From positions 1 through 20,290 of the forward strand of contig DATAOV010000098.1 of the NCBI GenBank assembly GCA_036265535.1: a stretch of 20,290 bases of DNA, in the 5' to 3' direction. Under the pieces are notes generated by a model, which saw only the letters and a program-made list of their open reading frames with translations, ran no database searches and was not told the DNA's origin. The position numbers and the translations under genes were made by a program. This DNA comes from AC-32 sp036265535. Its GTDB lineage: Bacteria > Actinomycetota > Thermoleophilia > Gaiellales > Gaiellaceae. Positions 6,653-12,809 of the stretch are shown piece by piece. The stretch's first letter is position 1. Each line of letters begins with the position of its first letter.

Positions 6653-6934
6653 ACCGGTCGGAGCGGTGGAGGAGCGCCCGTCCTGGATCGTCACGACAAC
6701 GACTCGGTTCTCGTCCTCGAGATAGGCGTACACGACGACCATCCACCGCCACGGACCCAGGACGAAGCGGAGGCCCTCCCATCGTCGGCCCAGCTCGGCT
6801 CCCAGAAGCGGAAAGCGCTCTAGCGGCCGCAGCGTGCGCTGCACGCGCGCCTTCGTGTTCGCCGGCAGGCTGTGAGTGAGGATCAGCCGCTCGAGGTCCT
6901 CGACCGCCGCCGCGGCGAGCTCGACGCGGGCCAC
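6644..6934 (-). CDS. type II toxin, RelE/ParE family (96 aa)
   Basis: A small basic protein with the RelE/ParE layout: helical pair at residues 5-40 (VELAAAAVEDLERL, then KARVQRTLRPLERFPLLGAEL), followed by a beta-sheet WEGLRFVLGPWRWMVVVYAYLEDENRVVVVTIQDGRS. The WRWMVVVYAYLED and VVVVTIQDGR strands are typical of the family. Members either cut mRNA on the ribosome (RelE) or inhibit gyrase (ParE); the sequence does not decide which. The start is GTG at 6934, 3 nt after the stop of the upstream antitoxin gene, with no own ribosome site, so translation is probably coupled. The order antitoxin then toxin is the usual one. The last ten residues (STAPTGSR) look like an unstructured tail. Confidence 0.85.
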   Translation of the reverse strand: MARVELAAAAVEDLERLILTHSLPANTKARVQRTLRPLERFPLLGAELGRRWEGLRFVLGPWRWMVVVYAYLEDENRVVVVTIQDGRSSTAPTGSR

Positions 6935-6937
6935 GAG

Positions 6938-7195
6938 CTAGAGCTTGTCGACCGGGATCGTCTTCCCAGATCGAGCCTGCTCGAGCCCGAGCTGCGCGCG
7001 TTCGAAGGCGCCGGGGATCCCTTCTAGGAGCTCGACCACATGACGGGCGTCAACGTCCGTCTCGTCGATTGCGTGCGAGAGGAGCGAGCGCGCGAGCGTC
7101 CCTTCCTGGGTGTTCGTGCGCTCGGCCAGGAGCGCGAGCTTCGCAGCGCGCTCGGGATCGAGAGTGACATTCAGACGACTGCTCTCGCGAGCCAT
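6938..7195 (-). CDS. type II antitoxin, ribbon-helix-helix type (85 aa)
   Basis: ATG 7195 starts MARESSRLNVTLDPERAAKL, where RLNVTL is the DNA-binding strand and residues 14-29 plus 31-43 the two helices of a ribbon-helix-helix domain. The rest (44-85) is acidic and probably the toxin-wrapping tail (VVELLEGIPGAFERAQLGLE). The frame is open to 7252 but the upstream part is low-similarity and lies across the promoter, so the inner ATG is preferred. It is followed 3 nt later by the RelE/ParE-type toxin. The family represses its own promoter, and a dyad lies directly upstream (7199-7229). A TACCGT box 5 nt before the ATG and the absence of a ribosome site suggest a leaderless message. Confidence 0.8.
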   Translation of the reverse strand: MARESSRLNVTLDPERAAKLALLAERTNTQEGTLARSLLSHAIDETDVDARHVVELLEGIPGAFERAQLGLEQARSGKTIPVDKL

Positions 7196-7198
7196 ACC

Positions 7199-7229
7199 AC
7201 ACGGTAGCACGAAACGACACGAACCGTGT
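7199..7229 (-). promoter_or_regulatory. autoregulatory operator and -10 box of the toxin-antitoxin module
   Basis: An inverted repeat ACACGGT (7199-7205) and ACCGTGT (7223-7229) encloses two copies of CACGAA (7208-7213 and 7218-7223) exactly 10 bp apart, one helical turn, as expected for side-by-side ribbon-helix-helix dimers. The left arm overlaps the - strand -10 candidate TACCGT (complement of 7201-7206), 5 nt before the antitoxin ATG. A TTGACT (complement of 7247-7252) lies upstream. Binding here would block RNA polymerase. Confidence 0.5.
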
Positions 7230-7302
7230 ACCCAGTGAACCAGGGCAGTCAACCGTAGAAGGGTGATGGATCAAGCGACCCACCCCGCCCGATACTCCAT
7301 CT

Positions 7303-7450
7303 GCGACTGAGTGACGCGCCCCGATGCGGCGGGGGCGCCTCGGAAGCCTCATACGACGGGCCCTATGCGGCGGGGCCTGACGGATTTACTGCGGCTCTCT
7401 CTCACGGGAGACTCGAAGCGGGGCCGGGCGGCGGCCCCGCTTCTTGTTGT
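7303..7450 (+). ncRNA. candidate structured non-coding RNA ending in a terminator
   Basis: No protein gene covers this part of the 7196-7615 gap. Two hairpins share almost the same 9-nt loop: GCGCCCC/GGGGCGC (7316-7322 with 7332-7338) closing GATGCGGCG, and GGCCC/GGGCC (7359-7363 with 7373-7377) closing TATGCGGCG. The stems differ while the loops are kept, which is what selection on an RNA loop would leave. A strong intrinsic terminator follows at 7415-7450. A weak -10-like GATACT at 7291-7296 could start the transcript near 7303. The class is unknown; the boundaries are guesses. Confidence 0.4.
7415..7450 (+). terminator. strong rho-independent terminator
   Basis: A perfect 12-bp stem GAAGCGGGGCCG (7415-7426) and CGGCCCCGCTTC (7432-7443) with a 5-nt loop GGCGG, followed by TTGTTGT. 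No + strand protein gene ends nearby, so it most likely ends a non-coding transcript. Confidence 0.75.
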
Positions 7451-7454
7451 CTCG

Positions 7455-7556
7455 AGATATCCCCCATCAGGGGGGCGCACGGACGGCGGGACCGACGCAC
7501 GATGGGTTTGCGCTTAACCGGTCGCCTGGGCCGCAGAGACGGGCGGTAAGCGCTTT
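7455..7556 (+). ncRNA. candidate leader/attenuator RNA before the Lys-rich gene
   Basis: Between the two terminators there are several pairings: CCCCC/GGGGG with loop ATCA (7461-7465 with 7470-7474), and GCGCTTA (7510-7516) with TAAGCGC (7547-7553) closing a long arm. CCCATC (7463-7468) can instead pair with GATGGG (7501-7506), which excludes the first hairpin. Mutually exclusive pairings followed directly by a terminator (7557-7588) and then a small gene at 7616 resemble an attenuator or riboswitch layout. I could not match it to a known riboswitch class. Confidence 0.3.
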
Positions 7557-7588
7557 AAGGGACGGCCTGAAAGCCGTCCCTTTCCTTT
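7557..7588 (+). terminator. strong rho-independent terminator
   Basis: A perfect 10-bp stem AAGGGACGGC (7557-7566) and GCCGTCCCTT (7573-7582) with loop CTGAAA, followed by TCCTTT. It ends 28 nt before the ATG of the 37-residue gene, so it either ends an upstream RNA or attenuates that gene. Confidence 0.75.
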
Positions 7589-7615
7589 GCCCCGAAATCC
7601 CGGCAGGATGAGCAC

Positions 7616-7729
7616 ATGAAGGGTTCCGACAAGCCGAAGAAGCTCGCCAAAAAGGCCCCGCAGAAGTCGCTCAAGGAGAAGCGGAGCGAGAAGAAGGCCA
7701 AGAAGCGAGGCAGCACCTTCTCGCCGTAA
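7616..7729 (+). CDS. tiny Lys-rich basic protein, unknown function (37 aa)
   Basis: ATG 7616 has AGGA (7605-7608) 7 nt upstream. The 37 residues are about 40% lysine (MKGSDKPKKLAKKAPQKSLK, then a KEKRSEKKAKKR block) and end GSTFSP. Such a composition fits a nucleic-acid- or ribosome-associated peptide; that is inference from charge only. The stop TAA (7727-7729) is 3 nt from the stop of the converging exporter gene. It sits directly downstream of a terminator, so its expression may depend on read-through of that hairpin or on a promoter between 7588 and 7605. Despite its size, the ribosome site and coding-like third positions make a real gene likely. Confidence 0.6.
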   Translation: MKGSDKPKKLAKKAPQKSLKEKRSEKKAKKRGSTFSP

Positions 7730-7732
7730 CAG

Positions 7733-8626
7733 CTAGGGCGCGGGCTGAACCGAAGCCCCTGCCGGCGACCCGCGCACCTGGATCAAGACTGCGGTGAGGA
7801 CGATCGCGCCGCCGAGCAGCGTCGCGGCGGCCGGCTGCTCGGAAAGCGCGATCCACACCCAGAGCGGGCCAAGCACGATCTCGAGCAGGGTGATCAGTGC
7901 CACCTCCGCAGCCGGGATCAGGCGGGCTCCCAACGTGAGGAAGATCAGGCCGAGGCCGATCTGGCCGATGCCGAGCGCGGCCAGCAGCAGGAGGTCCTGA
8001 CCGCCGATCTCGCCGAAGTCCGCGAACGGCGCCGCGAACACGAACACGAGCGCCTGCGAGAGGCAGGTCGCAGGCGCCATCGAGACGTCGCGGCGGTGGC
8101 GGGTGACGACGATCACGCCGGCGAAGGTGACGGACATGAAGAACGAGATGCTCAGGCCGAGCACGCTCGGGCGGTCCGGCCCGCCGACCATCAGTCCAAC
8201 GCCCACCAGCGCGACCGCCATCGCGACCCAGGTGCGCCGCTCGACGGGTTCGCCGACGAACGTCCCGAGCACCGCGGCGAGCACGGGCGCGAGCGCCTGC
8301 ATGAAGAGGACGTTTGCGACCGTGGTGTAGTTGAGCGCGACGATGAAGGCGCCGGAGGAGGCGGCCAGGAGGGCCGCCACGAACAGGCCGTCGCGGCCGA
8401 TCGCGCGGAAGGCGCGCGCCACCGCTCCGTGCTCGGCGATCGCCACGTAGGCGAACAAGCCGAGGACGGCGAAAAACGCGCGCCCCGTGAGCTGCGTGCC
8501 GACGCTCATCGTCAGCTCCCGCTGGAAGAGCCCCGCGCTCGACCACGCCAGCGCAGCTAACGCGACGTAAATGCGCCCGCGGCGGCGCTGGCCGGCGAGG
8601 TCGAGAGTCGCGGTCGCGGATGTCAT
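7733..8626 (-). CDS. EamA/DMT-family transporter (297 aa)
   Basis: A ten-helix drug/metabolite transporter family protein of the inner membrane. Two EamA-like halves are visible: helices from IYVALAALAWSSAGLF (about 19-34) through VANVLFMQALAPVLAAVLGTFVGEPVERRTWVAMAVALVGV (family box around residues 102-135, LAPVLAA and GEPVERRTW), then a second half ending in AAEVALITLLEIVLGPLWVWIALSEQPAAATLLGGAIV. Typical substrates are amino acids, nucleosides or metabolites, exported; not decidable here. ATG 8626 is preferred over an upstream frame extension to 8692, which overlaps the preceding gene. It begins 10 nt after the stop of the MFS gene on the same strand, so the two are probably one transcript, though there is no ribosome site. 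Confidence 0.88.
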   Translation of the reverse strand: MTSATATLDLAGQRRRGRIYVALAALAWSSAGLFQRELTMSVGTQLTGRAFFAVLGLFAYVAIAEHGAVARAFRAIGRDGLFVAALLAASSGAFIVALNYTTVANVLFMQALAPVLAAVLGTFVGEPVERRTWVAMAVALVGVGLMVGGPDRPSVLGLSISFFMSVTFAGVIVVTRHRRDVSMAPATCLSQALVFVFAAPFADFGEIGGQDLLLLAALGIGQIGLGLIFLTLGARLIPAAEVALITLLEIVLGPLWVWIALSEQPAAATLLGGAIVLTAVLIQVRGSPAGASVQPAP

Positions 8627-8636
8627 CCGCGGGAGG

Positions 8637-10262
8637 TTAGTGGCGGTTAGAGGACTTGAGCCGCTCCTCGACGACCGCCTCGCCGGCGGCATGGACGGCC
8701 GAGTGCCCGGTCACCGCGGCCAGGAAGTCGTCTCGCTCGAGCGCATACAGGTGAGAGGGGGTGGTGGCCTTGACCGTCGCCGTCCGCGGCACGTCACGGA
8801 GCAGCGCGATCTCGCCAAAGAAGTCGCCGCGGCCCGCCGTGTCGTGCACGCCGTTGGCGATCTCGAGCTCCCCGTCGGCGACCACGTAGAACCGGTCGCC
8901 GGTCTCGCCGATCCGGACGACCACCTCTCCGGCGGGGACGGCGACCTTCGTCAGCCTCGACGCCACGTGCTCCTTCGCCGCCACGGATAGCGGCGAGAAC
9001 ATGGGCACGCGGTGAACGAGCTCGAGCTCGGCTGCGGGTGCGGCGACCTCGCGGTCGATCCGAACGAGCCACCTCCAGGCGATCAGGGTTAGCACGGGGA
9101 GGATGGCGCCGACGACGCCGAAGGCCGCGCGCGGGCCAACCGCGGCGACGATCGCCGGCGCAGCGATCGAGCCGAGGGCCAGCCCGCCCATGGCGATCCC
9201 CCAGGTCACGCCGAGGGCGCCGGTGAGAACCTCGTCAGGGACGATCCGCTGCAAGAGCGTGAAGCCGGCAACGTCCTCGACGCTGTTGGCGGCGCCGACC
9301 ACGGCCAACAGGAACACCGCGGTGGGAAGGTAGGGCCGGGGGGCGACGAGGGCGATCGGCAGACCCCAGAAGACGAGCGCCACGCCGAGCGGAACGGCCA
9401 GCCGCCTCCCCTCGAGCGTCATCGCACCGAAGGCTCCGACCAGGCCGCCTGCGCCGATCGCCGCCATCAGGTACCCGACCGTTCCCGCGCCGGTGTCGAG
9501 GACGCGGAACACGAACACGACGATCAGCACGTTCAGGCAGCCGCGGACGAAGGTCTGGGCGAAGAAGAGCGCGACGATCAGGCGAGGCTTCGGGTGGTTG
9601 ACGGCGCGAAAGCCGGCGAGCACGACCTCGCGCGCGTCGCCCCCGGCGGTCAGCTGGATGCGGCCCTCGCAGCGCACCCCAGCGAGCAGGCCGGCGGCGA
9701 CGAGCAGCGCGGCCGCGGCGACGAAGAACACCACGCCCGGATCGGCGAGCGCCACGAGGACGCCCGCGAGCAGCGGGCCTAGGAGCATGCCGAGGCTCTC
9801 GATCGTCGAGGTCGCGCCGTTCGAGGCGATCAGCTCCTCCGGCGTGCGCGCGAGCGAGGGCAGGATCGCCTGCAGCGCCGGCCGGAAGAGCGTCGAGCTG
9901 ATCCCGACGACTCCCGCGAGCAGGTAGATCGCGACCTGGCTGCGCCCCCCGAAGTAGGCCGCGCCCGAAGCCGCGAGCGCGGCGCTCCCTATCAGCGCGA
10001 TGGCGAGCAAAAAGCGTTCACGCCGGAAGCGGTCGCCGAAACCACCCGCGAGCGGGGCGATCAGGGCTGCCGGCAACATGCGGACGAGGCCGGCGATGCC
10101 GACCGCGGCGGTGCCGCCGGCGTCGTAGGCGAAGATCCCGAGCGCCACGAAATGCGCCCATTCCGCGGCGATCGAGGCTCCCCAGGCAAGCTCGACCCGT
10201 CGCAGGTCGGTGTTGCGCATGACGGCGCCGAGGGCGGTCACAGCCTGGCCTGGACGGTTCAT
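8637..10262 (-). CDS. MFS transporter with C-terminal cyclic-nucleotide-binding domain (541 aa)
   Basis: Residues about 20-405 form a twelve-helix major facilitator of the MFS_3/enterobactin-exporter-like type (GDRFRRERFL at 76-85 is the loop 2-3 motif). Residues 415-515 form a cNMP-binding domain: VPMFSPLSVAAKEHVASRL, then GETGDRFYVVADGELEI, and the cassette FFGEIALLRDVPRTATV (481-497) with Glu484 and Arg493, which matches the functional family motif. The frame remains open to 10847, but the upstream part lies antisense to the VOC gene. ATG 10262 (MNRPGQAV) or ATG 10220 (MRNTDLRRVELAW, where MFS similarity begins) are the likely starts; neither has a ribosome site. Inference: a carrier gated by a cyclic nucleotide or a similar ligand. 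Confidence 0.88.
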   Translation of the reverse strand: MNRPGQAVTALGAVMRNTDLRRVELAWGASIAAEWAHFVALGIFAYDAGGTAAVGIAGLVRMLPAALIAPLAGGFGDRFRRERFLLAIALIGSAALAASGAAYFGGRSQVAIYLLAGVVGISSTLFRPALQAILPSLARTPEELIASNGATSTIESLGMLLGPLLAGVLVALADPGVVFFVAAAALLVAAGLLAGVRCEGRIQLTAGGDAREVVLAGFRAVNHPKPRLIVALFFAQTFVRGCLNVLIVVFVFRVLDTGAGTVGYLMAAIGAGGLVGAFGAMTLEGRRLAVPLGVALVFWGLPIALVAPRPYLPTAVFLLAVVGAANSVEDVAGFTLLQRIVPDEVLTGALGVTWGIAMGGLALGSIAAPAIVAAVGPRAAFGVVGAILPVLTLIAWRWLVRIDREVAAPAAELELVHRVPMFSPLSVAAKEHVASRLTKVAVPAGEVVVRIGETGDRFYVVADGELEIANGVHDTAGRGDFFGEIALLRDVPRTATVKATTPSHLYALERDDFLAAVTGHSAVHAAGEAVVEERLKSSNRH

Positions 10263-10318
10263 TTGCAGGAGATTCCGCCCACGCGAGGACGGGGAAGTCA
10301 ACCGCGGGCGATCGTGGC

Positions 10319-10324
10319 TAGGAT
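10319..10324 (+). promoter_or_regulatory. -10 box of the VOC gene
   Basis: TAGGAT followed by CG repeats exactly the -10 context at 3641-3648 (TAGGATCG). The -35 is weak (GTCAAC at 10297-10302). The start of transcription would be near 10331, ahead of the ribosome site at 10345-10352. Confidence 0.3.
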
Positions 10325-10355
10325 CGAGACGTCCACGAACGGATGGGAGGAGCCC

Positions 10356-10826
10356 ATGGCTGTCAAGCCGATCCCCGAGGGCTACCACAGCCTCAACCCG
10401 TACCTCTCCGTCAACGACGCCGCCGCGGCGATCGAGTACTACTCGGAGGTCTTCGGCGCCAAGGAGCGCATGCGCATGGACGGTCCCGACGGTTTGATCG
10501 GGCACGCCGAGCTTCAGATCGGCGACTCCGTGCTGATGCTCGCGGATCCGAATCCGCAGTCGAGCGCGAAGCCGCCGAAGGAGCTCGGTGGCACGACCGC
10601 CGGCCTGCTGCTCTACGTCGAGGACGTCGACGCGGTCGTCGCCAAGGCGACCGAGAAGGGCGCGACGGTAACGATGCCCGTCGAGGACATGTTCTGGGGC
10701 GACCGCTTCGGGCAGGTGACCGACCCGTTCGGGCACTCCTGGCAGATCGCGACGCACAAGGAGGACCTGACGGAGGAGGAAATGGCGGAGCGCGCCAAGG
10801 CGGCGATGGCCGAGATGAGCGGATAG
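10356..10826 (+). CDS. VOC-superfamily (glyoxalase/PhnB-like) protein (156 aa)
   Basis: ATG 10356 follows GGGAGGAG (10345-10352). The two beta-alpha-beta-beta-beta repeats of the vicinal-oxygen-chelate fold are visible: LNPYLSVNDAAAAIEYYSEVFGAKERMRM, HAELQIGDSVLMLAD (first module), then GLLLYVEDVDAVVAKATEKGATV and the closing DRFGQVTDPFGHSWQIATH (second module). The GHAELQIGDSVLMLAD and DPFGHSWQI patterns are those of PhnB/YdeE-like members, which often lack proven enzymatic activity. The C-terminal tail (DLTEEEMAERAKAAMAEM) is a charged helix. It might bind a metal, with His and Glu of both modules, but function is unknown. The next gene starts 23 nt downstream on the same strand. Confidence 0.88.
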   Translation: MAVKPIPEGYHSLNPYLSVNDAAAAIEYYSEVFGAKERMRMDGPDGLIGHAELQIGDSVLMLADPNPQSSAKPPKELGGTTAGLLLYVEDVDAVVAKATEKGATVTMPVEDMFWGDRFGQVTDPFGHSWQIATHKEDLTEEEMAERAKAAMAEMSG

Positions 10827-10849
10827 CCCGCTTCGTCGGCCGAGCAAAC

Positions 10850-11443
10850 GTGCACAAGCGGCTGGGCCCGCTGCAAGGTGGGCCCGGCCGCGCCGTCTAC
10901 GCCGACAGCGCCGCCAGGATCGAGCTGCCCGCCGAGACGATCACGGTCACCCCTCCCTTCGGCCTCGCGCACGCGCGCGAGTACGAGCGGGTCGAGCTGG
11001 GGCCGCTCTTCGAGGCGCTGGACGAAGACCATCTGGTGGCCGCGCTGCTGGTGCGGCTCGGGGGCTACGCCGTCGGCGTCTTGGAGGGTGAGCGCCTCGT
11101 CGCCTCGAAGGTCGGGACCCGCTTCGTCAAGGGCAAGCACAAGAAGGGCGGCTCGTCGGCGAACCGCTTCCGGCGTCGCCGCGACGAGCAGGCGCGGGCG
11201 CTGATAGAGGCGGCTACGGAGACCGCGGCGCGGGTGCTCGAACCGTGGCGCGGCCGGGTCGAGCACGTCGCCCTCGGCGGCGACCGCGCGGCGGTGCGGC
11301 AAGTGCTCGCCGACCCGCGGCTGGCCTGGCTCGAGGCGAAGGCCCTGCAGCGCTTCTTCACGGTGCCCGACCCGCGGCAGCGCGACCTGGAGCGGCTGCC
11401 CTACGAGCTTTATGCGGCCGAAGTCGCGACGTCGACCGCTTGA
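10850..11443 (+). CDS. VLRF1-type (acVLRF1) release-factor-like peptidyl-tRNA hydrolase (197 aa)
   Basis: The sequence resembles the actinobacterial VLRF1 group of eRF1-like proteins (relatives of eukaryotic Vms1/ANKZF1), which hydrolyse peptidyl-tRNA on stalled large ribosomal subunits. Recognition rests on the basic loop KGKHKKGGSSANRFRRRRDE (94-113), the place of the GGQ-like catalytic loop, followed by a helix (QARALIEAATETAARVL) and a Rossmann-like end (VEHVALGGDRAAVRQVL, then FFTVPDPRQRDLERLPYELYAAEV). The conserved Gln of the loop is not seen; the sequence reads GGSSANRF. The GTG at 10850 is inferred as the start, 23 nt after the VOC stop, with no obvious ribosome site. It may be co-transcribed with the VOC gene. 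Confidence 0.75.
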   Translation: MHKRLGPLQGGPGRAVYADSAARIELPAETITVTPPFGLAHAREYERVELGPLFEALDEDHLVAALLVRLGGYAVGVLEGERLVASKVGTRFVKGKHKKGGSSANRFRRRRDEQARALIEAATETAARVLEPWRGRVEHVALGGDRAAVRQVLADPRLAWLEAKALQRFFTVPDPRQRDLERLPYELYAAEVATSTA

Positions 11444-11470
11444 ACCCGGCGCCAAGGTGTCCAGAGGCCT

Positions 11471-11555
11471 CCAGAGTCTGCCGGCGTGCCGACGCGGGGC
11501 CGATTCCCGCCCCTGCATGTCCTTCCCGTCCGGAGTCTGACGATTTCGACTCTGG
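11471..11555 (+). repeat. inverted and direct repeats upstream of the serine hydrolase
   Basis: CCAGAGTC (11471-11478) and GACTCTGG (11548-11555) are exact inverted repeats 69 bp apart, and GAGTCTG occurs at both 11474-11480 and 11533-11539. They lie in the 149-nt gap before the serine hydrolase and could be regulator sites; no regulator is known. Confidence 0.3.
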
Positions 11556-11580
11556 GGGAAGCCGGCCGTCTAGGCAGCAG

Positions 11581-11586
11581 TACGCT
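11581..11586 (+). promoter_or_regulatory. -10 box of a leaderless transcript (serine hydrolase)
   Basis: TACGCT, then 6 nt (GCGGCC), then the GTG at 11593. No ribosome site is present. This repeats the arrangement at 4367 and 6412. Confidence 0.4.
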
Positions 11587-11592
11587 GCGGCC

Positions 11593-12699
11593 GTGAGAGG
11601 CATCCGCGTGAAGGCGGTCGCGTTGGTTGCCCTTACGACCGCGGGGTCCTTGGCGATCATCATCGGCGGGATCGCCCTCCGAAGCGACCCGGCTAGACCG
11701 TCGCCCGACACGATCGTCGAAGAAGGAAGCCCGGGCGCCCTCGTTCTGGTCGATGAGGGTTCCTCGCGACGCGAGGAGACCAGCGGTCTCGCGGTGCTGG
11801 AAGGACGTGAACCGCTCCACGCTCGCGATCGCTTCCGCGTGGGCAGCATCACGAAGACCTTCGTCGCGGTTGTCGTGCTCCAACTCGTCGGCGAGCACCG
11901 ACTAGCGCTCGGGGACACGGTCGAGCGTTGGTTGCCCGGCCTCGTCCCGAACGGCGGCCGGATCACCGTGCGACAGCTGCTCGCGCATAGGTCGGGGCTC
12001 GCCGACTATGCGGACGACGCGGATTTCGTACGCCGGACGGTGGCCCAGCCGCGGCGCCAGTGGACACCGCGCGAGCTGGTGGGTGTGGCGCTGGCCAACG
12101 GTCCGGTCGCTCGGCCTGGCGAGCGTTTCGCCTACGCCAGCACGAACTACATCCTCCTCGGCATGGTCGTCGAGCGCGCCACCGGGACCAGCCTCGAGCG
12201 TCAGCTCCGCCGCCGCATCTTCGCGCCCCTGGGGCTCGAGGACTCGAGTTTCGCACCCGACCTCCGGAACAGGCGCCGCTATGCCCATGGCTATGCCCCG
12301 AGCGAGCACGACGGCATCGTCGGCAGCCTGGCGACCGCTCGCGACCGGAGCACAGTCGGCGCATCGTGGGCCTGGGCCGCGGGCGCGATCGTCTCCACCG
12401 CCTCCGATCTCTCGCGCTTCCTTGGTGCTCTTCTTCAAGGGCGGTTGCTTTCGCCGCATCTGCTCGCGCTGATGCGCCCAGCTCCTACGGCGCGCTACGG
12501 GCTTGGGCTCGCCGCCTTCCACACACCCTGCGGCACCGCCATCGGCCACACCGGCGCTCTGCTCGGTACCGTCTCCGCTGCCTGGAGCAGCCGTGATGGC
12601 CGTCGCCGCGTCGTCGCGATGAGCAACAGTTTCCCGCTGTCGCCGTCGGCCGGTGCCGCGCTGCGGCGACTGCTGGACGCATCCTTCTGTGGAGCGTAG
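11593..12699 (+). CDS. membrane-anchored or secreted serine hydrolase, beta-lactamase/class C PBP family (368 aa)
   Basis: A penicillin-binding-protein/beta-lactamase-fold serine hydrolase outside the cell. The N-terminus (residues 6-28, VKAVALVALTTAGSLAIIIGGIA) is a signal anchor or signal peptide with no lipobox Cys. The catalytic motifs are SITK (Ser85, Lys88, in RVGSITKTF), Tyr181 in YAST (equivalent of Y-x-N) and HTG (319-321, in GHTGALLG, equivalent of KTG). Further landmarks are ITVRQLLAHRSGLADY (124-139) and GAIVSTASDLSRFL. Such proteins act as D-alanyl-D-alanine carboxypeptidases, esterases or peptidases; the substrate is not decidable. GTG 11593 is chosen for the leaderless -10 box and for the signal segment that directly follows. 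The open frame upstream lies inside the preceding gene. Confidence 0.88.
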   Translation: MRGIRVKAVALVALTTAGSLAIIIGGIALRSDPARPSPDTIVEEGSPGALVLVDEGSSRREETSGLAVLEGREPLHARDRFRVGSITKTFVAVVVLQLVGEHRLALGDTVERWLPGLVPNGGRITVRQLLAHRSGLADYADDADFVRRTVAQPRRQWTPRELVGVALANGPVARPGERFAYASTNYILLGMVVERATGTSLERQLRRRIFAPLGLEDSSFAPDLRNRRRYAHGYAPSEHDGIVGSLATARDRSTVGASWAWAAGAIVSTASDLSRFLGALLQGRLLSPHLLALMRPAPTARYGLGLAAFHTPCGTAIGHTGALLGTVSAAWSSRDGRRRVVAMSNSFPLSPSAGAALRRLLDASFCGA

Positions 12700-12748
12700 A
12701 GCTGGCGCGTAAAGCGCAAGCGCTTCGTCCAGCGCCGCGATTGAAATC

Positions 12749-12779
12749 TTGCGTAGATTCGCGGTCGAGGTGTTATCGT
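12749..12779 (+). promoter_or_regulatory. promoter of the FAD-CBS oxidoreductase
   Basis: TTGCGT (12749-12754) and TATCGT (12774-12779) are 19 nt apart. The transcript would start near 12786 and carry a short leader with GAAGGAG (12794-12800). Confidence 0.4.
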
Positions 12780-12809
12780 CGTCGAAGTTGCTCGAAGGAG
12801 ACGGTTGGC

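Noticed and set aside
5227..6879. 550-residue frame on the + strand across the aminotransferase
   Set aside because: It is the antisense of a well-supported aminotransferase with all catalytic residues; its composition is typical of a shadow frame.
7311..7517. 68-residue open frame on the + strand in the non-coding block
   Set aside because: It runs straight through the 12-bp terminator at 7415-7443, has no ribosome site, and its composition is that of a structured GC-rich RNA rather than protein.
7520..7556. GCCTGGGC in the leader region as a ZTP (pfl) riboswitch core
   Set aside because: Only this short segment resembles the conserved 3' element; the 5' domain with its pseudoknot partner is not recognisable, and no purine or folate gene follows.
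12702..12735. Hairpin AAGCGC/GCGCTT after the serine hydrolase as a terminator
   Set aside because: The loop would be only 2 nt and no T run follows, so a stable terminator is unlikely.
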